Assembly (NCBI GenBank): GCA_947623745.1
Contig: CANQHN010000010.1
Location: 17,576-81,575 of the forward strand
Length of the DNA: 64,000 bases
Source: an uncultured Oscillospiraceae bacterium
Lineage (GTDB): Bacteria > Bacillota > Clostridia > Oscillospirales > Oscillospiraceae
Reading direction: 5' to 3'
Shown here: positions 1-7,776 of the stretch, one piece after another
How the letters are laid out: every line of letters starts with the position of its first letter
Position numbering within the stretch: the stretch's first letter is position 1
Notes under the pieces: model-generated
What the model saw: the letters and a program-made list of their open reading frames with translations, nothing else
Database searches by the model: none
Told to the model about the DNA's origin: nothing
Position numbers and translations under genes: made by a program

Positions 1-306
1 ATGCCCACCACCAACGACGCTCTGGAGTTCCTGAAGAAGCAGGAGAACATGATCGTCGCCCCCTCCAAGGCCGTCAACGCCTGCGGCGTGGCCGTGTCCG
101 CTCTGGAGATGTCCCAGAACGCCGAGCGCCTGTACTGGACCGCCGAGGAAGTGGATGCGAAGATGCACCAGATCATGAGCGGCATCTATCACGCCTCCAA
201 GGAGGCCGCCGCCCGCTACGGCCTGGGCTACGACCTGGTGGCCGGCGCCAACATCGTGGGCTTCCAGCGCGTGGCTGACGCCATGATGGCCCAGGGTATT
301 TTCTAA
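1..306 (+). CDS. gdhA: NAD(P)-specific glutamate dehydrogenase, C-terminal fragment (5' end outside window)
   Basis: This is the last 101 residues of a hexameric glutamate dehydrogenase, which interconverts 2-oxoglutarate plus ammonia and glutamate in the cytoplasm. The stretch APSKAVNACGVAVSALEMSQ followed by WTAEEVDAKMHQIM and ending in VAGANIVGFQRVADAM is the conserved C-terminal part of the GdhA family. Full-length members are about 440-450 aa, so roughly three quarters lies upstream of base 1. The ATG at position 1 is an internal methionine of the conserved NMPTTN segment, not a start codon. The gene ends at a TAA and is followed by two hairpins, the second shared with the convergent SLH gene. 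Confidence 0.93.
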   Translation: MPTTNDALEFLKKQENMIVAPSKAVNACGVAVSALEMSQNAERLYWTAEEVDAKMHQIMSGIYHASKEAAARYGLGYDLVAGANIVGFQRVADAMMAQGIF

Positions 307-332
307 GAAGCGTTTTCCTCAATTCCCCCCTT

Positions 333-425
333 GTGCCGCGGCCCCTCCGGGGCCGCGGCACCCCCCTTTTACGGCGCAGAAAAAGCCGCCCCGCCTCGTA
401 TGAGGCGGGGCGGCTCTGTTTTTCA
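333..425. terminator. Tandem hairpins, the second a bidirectional terminator between gdhA and the SLH gene
   Basis: A 13-bp perfect GC hairpin (333-361, loop tcc) is followed by CCCCCTTTT. A second 14-bp perfect stem (384-397/402-415) is flanked by AAAA on the left and TCTGTTTTT on the right, so it can terminate both gdhA and the convergent minus-strand gene. Confidence 0.85.
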
Positions 426-433
426 GTCCCGGT

Positions 434-1228
434 TCAGCCCAGCTTGTAGAACATCTGCACCGCCATCGCCAGGGCGGCCTGGGCCTGGGTGTTGGCCTTG
501 GGGTCGAACCTGTTGTCCCCCACCCCGTTGATGATGCCGTGGCGCTCCATAAAGTAGACGCTCTCCCGGGCCCACTCGGAGATGTCTCCGTCGTCGGCGA
601 AGGGGACGGCGCCGGCGGAACCCAGCTTGCCGTTGAGCCGGTAGTAGGCGCTGCTGAGCACGTTGACCGCCTGCCGGGGGGTCAGGTCGGTGTCGTCATC
701 CACCCGGTCCTCCGGGCCGTTGGTGAGGATCCAGTCGATCCTGGACTCCGGCTGCTGGAGGAGGATCCACAGCAGATAGGCCCGTTTGTCCACATCGTTG
801 CACGCCCGGTACACCGAGTCCAGCATGATGGCGGCCTCCTCCCGGGTCACGAGGGCGTCGCCGTCGAAGGTGTCCTCACTGACGCCGGCCACCAGCCCCA
901 GGCCGTAGGCCTTGAGCACGTCGGGGTCGTCGGTGTCCGTGAAGGGGTCCTCCTGGGGGAGAGGCGCCTGCTGGTTGGACATGACCTGATACAATTGCAG
1001 GCACAGGGCGGCGAACTCCGTGCGGGTGATGTCCTCCCGCAGGTCCTTGTCCCGCAGCTTTTCGGGGATCAGGAGCAGCCGGCCGGCCCGCTCGACGTGG
1101 GTGGCGGCCCAGGTGTCCGATGGCCCGGTCTTTACTGCGGTCAGCCCCAGCCCGAGCGCCGAGGCGGGCATGGCCAGGGCGCAGGACAGCGCCGCGCCCG
1201 CCAGGAACAGGGATAGCCATCGTTTCAT
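434..1228 (-). CDS. Secreted S-layer homology (SLH) domain protein
   Basis: A 264-aa protein with a typical signal peptide (basic start, hydrophobic core, ending near MPASA at about residue 24), so it is probably exported and attached to the cell wall. Two SLH-like units are visible: one near residues 93-143 (PFTD..., then GLVAGVSEDTFDGDALVTREEAAIML) and one at the C terminus (VPFADDGDISEWA... HGIINGVGDNRFDPKANTQAQAA). The stretch around residues 45-80 could be a worn first repeat. SLH domains generally bind pyruvylated secondary wall polymer. No catalytic domain is present, so its role beyond surface display is unknown. It is monocistronic, with its own promoter and terminator. Confidence 0.85.
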   Translation of the reverse strand: MKRWLSLFLAGAALSCALAMPASALGLGLTAVKTGPSDTWAATHVERAGRLLLIPEKLRDKDLREDITRTEFAALCLQLYQVMSNQQAPLPQEDPFTDTDDPDVLKAYGLGLVAGVSEDTFDGDALVTREEAAIMLDSVYRACNDVDKRAYLLWILLQQPESRIDWILTNGPEDRVDDDTDLTPRQAVNVLSSAYYRLNGKLGSAGAVPFADDGDISEWARESVYFMERHGIINGVGDNRFDPKANTQAQAALAMAVQMFYKLG

Positions 1229-1275
1229 ACGCGTATGCTCCTCCTCTCCGCACGCTGTGCGGCTTCTTTGCTCCC

Positions 1276-1304
1276 ATTCTACACGATTTTTTCACAAAAG
1301 GCAA
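1276..1304 (-). promoter_or_regulatory. Sigma-A promoter of the SLH gene
   Basis: On the minus strand, TTGCCT and TAGAAT are separated by exactly 17 nt. This places transcription start about 40 nt upstream of the ATG at 1228. Confidence 0.75.
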
Positions 1305-1361
1305 TCGCTGCCCGCCATATTTTCCTGCTATTTTTACCCAGTTCCCCGCCTGGCCCCGCCC

Positions 1362-1391
1362 TTGTCCTCCCCGCCCCGGGTATGCTATACT
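1362..1391 (+). promoter_or_regulatory. Promoter of the aldose epimerase gene
   Basis: TTGTCC, 18-nt spacer, then an extended -10 TGCTATACT. The predicted start (about 1398) falls on the first in-frame GTG, which supports translation beginning at the second GTG (1419). Confidence 0.65.
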
Positions 1392-1418
1392 GACAGCGTG
1401 AGGAAAGGGGGCGGAGCT

Positions 1419-2459
1419 GTGAGAAGGACCAGCTTTGGGATCGCGCCCGGCGGGGAGCCGGTGTACCAGTACACCCTGGCCGGCGGCGGGCTGGAGTGCC
1501 AGGTGATCACCTTCGGCGGGGCGCTGCGCGCCCTGCGCGTCCCGGACCGGGAAGGGAAGATGGTGGACGTGGTGCTGGGGTTCGACGACCCGGAGCACTA
1601 CTTCGGGCCGCGGAACAAGTCCCTGGGGCTCCTGATCGGCAGGTACTGCAACCACATCGGCGGGGCGGGCTTTGACCTCAACGGCGTACACTACCCCCTG
1701 GCCGCCAACGACGGCCCCAACAATCTGCACAGCGGCCCGCTGGGGTTCCACCGGCAGCCCTGGAGGGTGGAGGCGGCAGGGGAGGACTTCCTCACCCTCT
1801 CCCTCACCAGCCCCGACGGGCAGAGCGGGTTCCCCGGTACGCTGACCGCCCGGGTGACCTACCGCCTGGAGGGGGGAGGCCTGACCCTCTCCTACTGGGC
1901 TCGCAGCGACAGGGACACCCTGTGCAGCCTCACCAACCACGCCTACTTCAACCTGGCCGGCCACGACAGCGGGCCGGTGCTGGACCAGCAGATCCAGATC
2001 TTTTCCGATTTTTTCACTCCCACTGGCCCGGGTTCCATCCCCACCGGCGAGATCGCCCCGGTGGAGGGCACCCCCATGGACCTGCGGCGGCCCACGGAGA
2101 TCGGGGCCCACATCGGGGAGGACCATCCCCAGCTGCGCATCGGCCGGGGCTATGACCACAACTGGGTGGTCCCGGGGCCGCCGGGGACCCTCCGGCCCGC
2201 CGCCCGGGCGTACAGCCCGAGGACCGGGATATCCTTAGAGGTGCTCACCACCCAGCCCGGCGTCCAGTTCTACACGGCCAACTACCTGGGGGACAGCCCG
2301 CCGGGGAAGGGCGGCGCGCCCTACGGCCAGCGCTGGGGGTTCTGCCTGGAGACCCAGGCCTTCCCGGACAGCCCCCACCACCCCAATTTCCCCTCCGCCG
2401 TCCTCCGGGCGGAGGAGGAGTACCGCCACACCACCATATTCCGGTTCCGGACGGAGTAA
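1419..2459 (+). CDS. galM: Aldose 1-epimerase (mutarotase)
   Basis: A cytoplasmic enzyme of 346 aa, the usual GalM length, which interconverts alpha and beta anomers of hexoses such as galactose. Family marks are present in order: NNLHSGPLGFH near residues 101-111 (substrate-binding His), TNHAYFNLAGH near 173 (catalytic His), and FCLETQAFPDSPHHPNF near 310 carrying the catalytic Glu. The ORF track runs further upstream, but the GTG at 1419 follows an AAAGGGGGCGGAG ribosome site and gives the normal N terminus; the promoter position argues against the upstream GTG at 1398. The gene stands alone, so a link to a particular sugar pathway cannot be read from context. Confidence 0.92.
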   Translation: MRRTSFGIAPGGEPVYQYTLAGGGLECQVITFGGALRALRVPDREGKMVDVVLGFDDPEHYFGPRNKSLGLLIGRYCNHIGGAGFDLNGVHYPLAANDGPNNLHSGPLGFHRQPWRVEAAGEDFLTLSLTSPDGQSGFPGTLTARVTYRLEGGGLTLSYWARSDRDTLCSLTNHAYFNLAGHDSGPVLDQQIQIFSDFFTPTGPGSIPTGEIAPVEGTPMDLRRPTEIGAHIGEDHPQLRIGRGYDHNWVVPGPPGTLRPAARAYSPRTGISLEVLTTQPGVQFYTANYLGDSPPGKGGAPYGQRWGFCLETQAFPDSPHHPNFPSAVLRAEEEYRHTTIFRFRTE

Positions 2460-2460
2460 T

Positions 2461-2499
2461 ACAAAAGGGCGCCCGCGTTTTCCGCGGGCGCCCTTTTGT
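2461..2499. terminator. Bidirectional terminator galM / chorismate mutase
   Basis: A perfect 17-bp stem with a 5-nt loop. Its base is AAAA on one side and TTTT on the other, so it can serve both converging transcripts. Confidence 0.88.
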
Positions 2500-2505
2500 A
2501 TGTGG

Positions 2506-2790
2506 TTACTGCTGCTGGTGGGTCTGGATCAGCGTCTGCTGCTGGCGGCGGGAGATGGCCATGATGGTCTGGAACAGCTCCGTCACGTCATCGGTCAGGG
2601 CCTTGTCGTGGAGCAGGGCGGCCTTCCCGGCCAGCACCTGCTTCTCCCGGCCGCTGTCCAGCACGGGCAGGCCCCGGCTCAGCTTGTACTGGCCCACCTT
2701 GGCGGTCACCGCCATGCGCTGCTCGAACAGCGCCACCAGTTGGGCGTCGATGCGGTCGATCTGCTCCCGCAGAGAAGTCAGTTCATCCAT
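2506..2790 (-). CDS. Chorismate mutase, AroQ class (stand-alone)
   Basis: A 94-aa all-helical protein catalysing chorismate to prephenate, the entry to phenylalanine and tyrosine. The N-terminal pattern MDELTSLREQIDRIDAQLVALFEQR and the later GREKQVL and TDDVTELFQTIMAISRRQQ match the AroQ fold, including the Arg, Lys and Glu/Gln residues usually lining the active site. It has no fused prephenate dehydratase or DAHP synthase domain. It is the third gene of aroA-aroC-CM; the stop codon of aroC lies inside its ribosome site (TAGGAGGGG), 12 nt before the ATG, so translation is probably linked. Confidence 0.9.
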   Translation of the reverse strand: MDELTSLREQIDRIDAQLVALFEQRMAVTAKVGQYKLSRGLPVLDSGREKQVLAGKAALLHDKALTDDVTELFQTIMAISRRQQQTLIQTHQQQ

Positions 2791-2802
2791 TCATATCCCC
2801 TC

Positions 2803-3858
2803 CTAAATCCCTAAAAGCTGGCAGACGGCCAGGGCCGCCGCCGCCTCGATTACCGGGACGGCCCGCTGGACGATGCAGGGGTCGTGCCGGCCGTGTACTG
2901 TCACCTTCGCGTTCCGCCCGGTGGACAGGTCCACCGTGTCCTGCTCCCGGCCGATGGAGGGCGTGGGCCGCAGGACCGCCCGGACCACCACCGGCATCCC
3001 GTTGGTGATGCCGCCGTTGACGCCGCCGGCGTGGTTGGTGCGGGTGCGCACCTCGCCGCCGGCGCTGTAAAATGGGTCGTTGGCCTGGGAGCCCCGCATA
3101 TCCGCCAGGGCGAAGCCCGCGCCGAATTCGATCCCCTTCACCGCCGGGACGGCGAACAGGTGCCGGGCCAGGATGCCCTCCACGTTCTCGTCCAGATCGG
3201 GGGCGCCTATCCCGGCGGGCAGGCCGCAGATCATGCACTCCACCGTACCGCCCACCGAGTCCAGCTCCGCCTTGGCCGCCAGGATGGCCGCGCGCATCTT
3301 CTCCCCCCGGGCGTCATCCAGAACGGGGAAGTCCTTGGCCGCGGCGGCGGAGAGGGCGGCGCGCTGGTCCAGGGTGGGGTCCAGGGGGACGTCGGGAATG
3401 CCGGCGACGGAGGCGATGTGGGCCCCCACAAACACCCCCTCCTGGGCCAGCAGCTGCTTGGCGACAGCCCCGGCGGCCACCAGCGGGGCCGTCAGCCGAC
3501 CGGAGAAATGTCCGCCGCCGCGGTAGTCGTTGCAGCCGTCGTAGCGCATGGCGCCGGTGTAGTCGGCGTGGCTGGGCCGGGGGAGAGTGCGCAGCTGGGC
3601 GTAGTCCCCGGAGTGCTGGTCGGTGTTGCGGATGACCATGGTCAGGGGCGCTCCGGTGGTTTTTCCCTCGAACATGCCGGAGAGGAACTCCACCGCGTCC
3701 GGCTCCCGCCGGGCGGTGGACAGGGGGCTGTTCCCCGCCGCCCGGCGCGCCAGCTCTCGCTCCAGCTCGGGGAGGTCCAGCTCCAGCCCGGCGGGCACCC
3801 CGGTGAGGGTCACGCCGATGGCGGGCCCGTGGGACTCGCCGAAGATGGTGTAGTTCAT
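2803..3858 (-). CDS. aroC: Chorismate synthase
   Basis: A 351-aa FMN-dependent enzyme that converts 5-enolpyruvylshikimate-3-phosphate to chorismate, the last step of the shikimate pathway. Family signatures include FGESHGPAIGV at the N terminus, RPSHADYTGAMRYD and YRGGGHFSGRLTA in the flavin site, GIEFGAGF, and NHAGGVNGGITNGMPV. The ORF track starts far upstream, but the real start is the ATG at 3858 (MNYTIFGESHG), which overlaps the aroA stop as ATGA and is therefore translationally coupled. It is the middle gene of the aromatic operon. Confidence 0.97.
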   Translation of the reverse strand: MNYTIFGESHGPAIGVTLTGVPAGLELDLPELERELARRAAGNSPLSTARREPDAVEFLSGMFEGKTTGAPLTMVIRNTDQHSGDYAQLRTLPRPSHADYTGAMRYDGCNDYRGGGHFSGRLTAPLVAAGAVAKQLLAQEGVFVGAHIASVAGIPDVPLDPTLDQRAALSAAAAKDFPVLDDARGEKMRAAILAAKAELDSVGGTVECMICGLPAGIGAPDLDENVEGILARHLFAVPAVKGIEFGAGFALADMRGSQANDPFYSAGGEVRTRTNHAGGVNGGITNGMPVVVRAVLRPTPSIGREQDTVDLSTGRNAKVTVHGRHDPCIVQRAVPVIEAAAALAVCQLLGI

Positions 3859-5042
3859 TTCATACCTCCCACGAACTGCCCGCCCAGGGCGGCGTAGTCG
3901 CCCCAGAAATCGGGGTAGGATTTGTTTACGCTCTCCGCGCCGGAGAGGACCACCTTCCCGGAGGCCCTGGTGGCGGCGATGGCCAGCATCATGGCGATGC
4001 GGTGGTCGTTGTGGGCGTCCGCCCGGCCGCCCCGGAGGGACTCCACCCCCCGGATGACCAGGAAGTCGGGCCCCTCCTCCACCTGGGCGCCCAGGGCGTT
4101 GAGCTCCGCCGTGACCGCCGCCAGCCGGTCGCTCTCCTTGGCGCGCAGCCGGGCGGCGTTGACGATGCGGGTGGTCTGCCCGTCCCGCAGGGCGGCCATG
4201 AGCGCCAGGGCGGGCACCAGGTCGGGGCACTGGGACACGTCGATCTCCGCCTCCCCCGGCCGGGACAGCCGGGCGAAGTGGGCGGCGATGACCATGTCCC
4301 CCTGGGTGGAAAACGGGTTCAGCCCCTCGATCTTGATATCGCCCCCGAGGAGGAGGGCGGCGTACCAGAAGGCCGCCTGGGACCAGTCGGCCTCGATGGT
4401 GAAGTCCCGGGCCTGGAAGCTCTGGTTCCCGGGCACCAGGAAGCGCTCGTAGTTCCGGTTCTCCGCCGTCACGCCGAACTGCTCCAGCACCTCCAGGGTC
4501 ATGTCCACGTACCCCCGGCTCTCCAGGGGGGAGGTGAGGACGATCTGGCTGTCCCCGTCCAGCAGGGGCAGGGCGTACAGCAGGCCGGTGACGAACTGGC
4601 TGGACACGTTGCCGGGCAGGCGGTACTCGCCGGGGGGCAGGGTCCCCCGGACCGTCAGCGTGTTTTCAGCGCGCTCCCAGGAGATGCCCTTCTCCCGGAA
4701 GATGTCGAAGTAGGGCTCCTGGGGCCGCTCCATAAGCCGGCCCTTGCCCGTGAAGTGTCCGCCCCCCCGCACGGCCAGGGCCACGGGGATGAGGAAACGC
4801 AGAGTGGAGCCGCTCTCCCGGCAGTCCAGCAGGGGCAGGCCGTCCGCCCCGGCGGACCGGGCGCTCTTCAGGGCGGCGACACAGCCGCGGGTGGCCAGGA
4901 TGTCCTGGGAGAGGGAGAGGTTGTGCAGCGTTCCGTGCCCCCCGGACAGAGCCAGGGCCAGCACGGCCCGGTGGGCCTGAGATTTGGAGGGCGGGGGAGT
5001 GATGGCCCCCGCCAGCCGGGCGGGGGTGATGGTAAGGATCAT
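3855..5042 (-). CDS. aroA: 3-phosphoshikimate 1-carboxyvinyltransferase (EPSP synthase)
   Basis: A 395-aa cytoplasmic enzyme that joins shikimate-3-phosphate and phosphoenolpyruvate. Visible motifs are PPSKSQAHR (17-25), DCRESGSTLRFL, GNVSSQFVTGLL, the RLRAKESDR loop, DAHNDHRIAMML and ESVNKSYPDFW. The loop before the substrate site reads LDCRESGSTLRF, where many bacteria have NAGTAMR; LDxxESGSTLRF-type loops are typical of class II-like (often glyphosate-tolerant) enzymes, but tolerance is not shown by sequence alone. The start is the ATG at 5042 behind ACGGAGGCA; the 21 extra residues in the track lack a ribosome site. First gene of aroA-aroC-CM. Confidence 0.96.
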   Translation of the reverse strand: MILTITPARLAGAITPPPSKSQAHRAVLALALSGGHGTLHNLSLSQDILATRGCVAALKSARSAGADGLPLLDCRESGSTLRFLIPVALAVRGGGHFTGKGRLMERPQEPYFDIFREKGISWERAENTLTVRGTLPPGEYRLPGNVSSQFVTGLLYALPLLDGDSQIVLTSPLESRGYVDMTLEVLEQFGVTAENRNYERFLVPGNQSFQARDFTIEADWSQAAFWYAALLLGGDIKIEGLNPFSTQGDMVIAAHFARLSRPGEAEIDVSQCPDLVPALALMAALRDGQTTRIVNAARLRAKESDRLAAVTAELNALGAQVEEGPDFLVIRGVESLRGGRADAHNDHRIAMMLAIAATRASGKVVLSGAESVNKSYPDFWGDYAALGGQFVGGMK

Positions 5043-5116
5043 GATTGCCTCCGTTTTCCCGCGCCGGGCGGGAGGGTAACAGATGTAAACGGCGCCGCGC
5101 CGCATGGATAGACCCT

Positions 5117-5145
5117 ATTCTACCGTGTTCTGCCGGGAAATTCAA
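5117..5145 (-). promoter_or_regulatory. Promoter of the aroA-aroC-chorismate mutase operon
   Basis: Minus strand: TTGAAT, 17 nt, TAGAAT. It leaves a leader of about 70 nt before aroA; no attenuator or T-box is visible in it. Confidence 0.75.
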
Positions 5146-5174
5146 CCCCCCCGGCGCCCCTGCGGGGAAAGGAA

Positions 5175-5204
5175 CCGGCCCGCTCCCTCCGGGGAGCGGG
5201 CCGG
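5175..5204 (-). terminator. Hairpin downstream of the response regulator gene
   Basis: A perfect 13-bp GC stem lies 24 nt past the stop. Only a weak T-rich tail (TTCCTTTCC on the minus strand) follows, so termination may be partial. Confidence 0.5.
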
Positions 5205-5227
5205 ACGATCTTCTATTTGGGCAGATT

Positions 5228-5896
5228 TTACTCGAACCGGTAGCCTACGCCGCGCAGGGTGATGATGCGCTCGCTGTACGGCGAGATGGCGTGGCGGATC
5301 TGCTTGATGTGGGTGTCCAGAGTGCGGGTGTCGCCGGACAGCTCCCCGCCCCAGACAATGTCCAGCAGCTGCTTGCGGGAGAAAGCCACGTCCGGCTGCC
5401 CCACCAGCAGGGCCAGCAGGTCGAACTCCTTGGGGGTCAGGCTGATGCGCTCCCCGTCCACAAAGACCCGGCGGGCGGTCAGGTCGATGGTGATGCCGCC
5501 GTTGCTCAGGGTCTTGGGGGAGGCGTTCTCTTGGGCGGGGCCGCGCTTGAGGATGGCGGCGATGCGCAGCATCAGCTCCTTGCTGGAGAAGGGCTTTGCC
5601 ATATAGTCGTCCGCCCCCAGCTCCAGGCCGCGGATGCGGTCGGCCTCGCTGCACTGGGAGGAGAGGATCAGCACCGGGATCTGGGAGAAGGTCCGCACCG
5701 TCTGAAGGGCGGAGAATCCGTCAAGTCCGGGGACAGTCACCTCCAGGATCATCAGGTCGAAGGGGGTCTGGCGGCAGAGGGAGATCGCGGTCTCGGCGTC
5801 GCTGGACTCGGTGGCGGTGTATCCTTCCAGACGGACATATTTTGCGATCTGCGCGCGAATCTCCTTGTCGCTGTCCACGATCAAAATATGTCTCAC
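5228..5896 (-). CDS. OmpR/PhoB-family response regulator with Glu at the phosphoacceptor position
   Basis: A 222-aa protein with an N-terminal receiver (about 1-118) and a C-terminal winged helix ending in LRGVGYRFE, so it is a DNA-binding regulator. The start is GTG 5896, six bases after AAAGGAGG. The receiver is unusual: the site aligned with the phosphorylated Asp is Glu52 (LMILEVTVPG; codon GAG at 5741-5743), and the usual acidic pair is DSD instead of DD. The switch Ser and the conserved Lys (MAKPF) remain. Glu at this place often mimics the phosphorylated state, so it may act without a kinase. No histidine kinase is adjacent; the upstream neighbour is a WYL regulator 64 nt away. Confidence 0.9.
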   Translation of the reverse strand: MRHILIVDSDKEIRAQIAKYVRLEGYTATESSDAETAISLCRQTPFDLMILEVTVPGLDGFSALQTVRTFSQIPVLILSSQCSEADRIRGLELGADDYMAKPFSSKELMLRIAAILKRGPAQENASPKTLSNGGITIDLTARRVFVDGERISLTPKEFDLLALLVGQPDVAFSRKQLLDIVWGGELSGDTRTLDTHIKQIRHAISPYSERIITLRGVGYRFE

Positions 5897-5960
5897 AGGG
5901 ATCCTCCTTTCATAATGGGATCGCACGAGGGTGCGGAGCGGCCGGACGGGCCGGCCCAGG

Positions 5961-6944
5961 TCAGTAGAGCGCGGACACGGCGGACAGCTTTTCCCGGTAG
6001 GCGTCCGCTGCCCACTGGGGCGCTGTGAGGACCACGTTGTCCTCCAGACCGAACAGCCAGCCGTAGAACTGGGGGCTGAGCACTACGGGCAGGGTGACGG
6101 TGAAGTGGTCCTCGTCCTGGGGGACCAGGATGATGTCCTGGCCGAACCGGTCCATCACGATGCCGGCCATGGAGCTGCGGCAGCGCAGGGTGACGGTGGC
6201 CTCCTGCCCACTGAACATGCCGAAGTGCTTCTGTCCATAGACGGCCAGGTCGAAGCTGGGGTACAGGTCCTCCCCCTCCCGCTTCAGGCTGGTGACGACG
6301 ATGTCGGACATCTTATCCACCCGGTAGTGGCGCATCTGCCGGTTGGAGCTGTCGTAGGCGACCAGGTAGTAGTACTCGCTGTTCCAGATCAGGCCGTAGG
6401 GGGAGACGGTGTAGCGCCCGCCGCCGCGGCGAAAGACCTTCTCCTTATGTACGTTGTAGTCGAAGTAGCGGAAGGTGATGGCCAGGCGGGCGGCGATGGC
6501 GGTATGGAGCTTGTCCACGTTGTAGTAGATGCTCTCGTTCATCACCTTGATGCGCCCGCTGACGTAGACCTGACGCTGGAGCTGGCGGGCCTGATGGACG
6601 CTGGCCAGGCGCTCCAGCTTGCGGATGAGGGCGTCGCTTTTGCGCTGGGTGATGAAGCGGGAGGACTGCACCGCGTCCACCAGCAGCTTCAGCTCCGCCA
6701 GTTCGAAGGTGCGCGCCCCGATGAACCACCCCGGGGTGCTGCCCTTTCGGTTTTGTACGTCCAGCCCGAAGGTGCGCAGGGCCTCCAGGTCGTCGTAGAT
6801 GCTCTTGCGCTCCGCCTTGATATCCTGCCGGGCCAGCTGGGTGATCAGCTCCTGGACGGTGATGGGGTGCTCCTCGTCGCTGCGCTGCTCCAGGATCTGG
6901 CGCAGGCAGAGCAGTTTCAGCTTTTGATTTGCGCTTTTTGCCAC
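5961..6944 (-). CDS. WYL-domain transcriptional regulator
   Basis: A 327-aa protein. The first 80 residues form a winged helix (ITVQELITQL, then AERKSIYDDLEALRTFGLDV). A WYL domain follows (LAITFRYFDYN... VSPYGLIWNSEYYYLVAYD), then a C-terminal WCX-like extension. WYL domains sense nucleic acid or nucleotide ligands, and these regulators often control DNA-repair, defence or metabolic genes. The start is GTG 6944 after GGGAGGG; the two ATG-like upstream positions have no better site. It probably shares a transcript with the atypical response regulator downstream. Its targets cannot be told from this window. Confidence 0.88.
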   Translation of the reverse strand: MAKSANQKLKLLCLRQILEQRSDEEHPITVQELITQLARQDIKAERKSIYDDLEALRTFGLDVQNRKGSTPGWFIGARTFELAELKLLVDAVQSSRFITQRKSDALIRKLERLASVHQARQLQRQVYVSGRIKVMNESIYYNVDKLHTAIAARLAITFRYFDYNVHKEKVFRRGGGRYTVSPYGLIWNSEYYYLVAYDSSNRQMRHYRVDKMSDIVVTSLKREGEDLYPSFDLAVYGQKHFGMFSGQEATVTLRCRSSMAGIVMDRFGQDIILVPQDEDHFTVTLPVVLSPQFYGWLFGLEDNVVLTAPQWAADAYREKLSAVSALY

Positions 6945-7013
6945 AGGCGTTCCCTCCCAGTTTCATGATACCCCTATCTTAGCGGATACCATGTCCGTTA
7001 AATGGGACTTTCT

Positions 7014-7352
7014 TCACGCCTGGAGCCAAGTCTGCCACACCTCGGGGCAGTAGCCCACGGTGGCCTGTCTGCCGTTGCGGACGATGGGGGTGCGCAGCAG
7101 GGTCGGGTCCTCATACAGCTTGTCCAGCTTGTCCTGGTCGTAGGCCAGATACTCCAGCAGCGCGCTGTCGGGATGGGCGGGGTCGATCATGGCGGCCAGC
7201 CCCACCGCGTTTTTCACGCTGGCCAGCTCGCCCCGGCTCATGCCGTATTTTTTCAGGTCCACGTCCTGGACCTTGATGCGCCGCTCCTTGAACCAGCGCT
7301 GGGCCTTCCTGGTGTCGAAGCACTTGGACTTGCCGAAGATCTGGATATTCAC
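7014..7352 (-). CDS. ArsC/Spx-family thioredoxin-fold protein
   Basis: A 112-aa protein of the Spx/ArsC/YffB family. It has a single N-terminal cysteine in GKSKCFDTRKAQRWF (Cys11) and the C-terminal LLRTPIVRNGRQATVG with the conserved cis-Pro region. The family includes arsenate reductases and the RNA polymerase-binding regulator Spx; with one Cys and no CXXC it cannot be assigned to either. The GTG start at 7352 overlaps the stop of the DUF1653 gene (GTGA) behind GGAGG, so the two are co-translated. The track's longer version extends into the neighbour and is not supported. Confidence 0.85.
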   Translation of the reverse strand: MNIQIFGKSKCFDTRKAQRWFKERRIKVQDVDLKKYGMSRGELASVKNAVGLAAMIDPAHPDSALLEYLAYDQDKLDKLYEDPTLLRTPIVRNGRQATVGYCPEVWQTWLQA

Positions 7353-7567
7353 GGCTGGACCTCCAGAGGCACAAAGCGGGGGCCGCGGTAGCCGTCCCGG
7401 TCCACCGTCTCGCTCCACATGGCGGCGGGACGGACCCACAGGCCGCCCTCCCCGTACAGGGCGCGGTAGACCACCAGCTCCTCACCGGTCTCCGAGTGCC
7501 GGGCCACACCCAGGACCTGATATTCCCCGCCCTTGAAGTGGCGGTATTTTCCCGGTCTGATCTGCAT
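7349..7567 (-). CDS. DUF1653 family protein
   Basis: A small protein of 72 aa from ATG 7567 (79 aa if the TTG at 7588 were used). It matches the DUF1653 pattern: RPGKYRHFKGGEYQVLGVARHSETGEELVVY, then LWVRPAAMWSETV. The fold is a short beta barrel of unknown role, sometimes found with tRNA or nucleotide genes. ATG 7567 lies about 35 nt from the predicted transcription start. The TTG lies only about 14 nt from it, overlaps a TTGACA and has no ribosome site, so the ATG is preferred. First gene of a two-gene operon. Confidence 0.8.
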   Translation of the reverse strand: MQIRPGKYRHFKGGEYQVLGVARHSETGEELVVYRALYGEGGLWVRPAAMWSETVDRDGYRGPRFVPLEVQP

Positions 7568-7608
7568 CTGCACACCCCGCTGTGTCAACTGTTAAAATCT
7601 GTATATGG

Positions 7609-7637
7609 AGTATATCATATTCTTACACTATGGACAA
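7609..7637 (-). promoter_or_regulatory. Promoter of the DUF1653/ArsC-like operon
   Basis: Minus strand TTGTCC, 17-nt spacer, extended -10 TGATATACT. One of the closest consensus matches in the window. Confidence 0.8.
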
Positions 7638-7776
7638 GAGGGCATATCTCACAAATATTGCGTTTAATTCTTGTTTTTTAGGCAATAATAAGGGGCACTT
7701 GCACAAAAACCGGCCATTCCGGGGTGGGACCGGCGGCCGGCCCTCCAGAAAAATCGGAAAAGGTGTGGACACTTTT

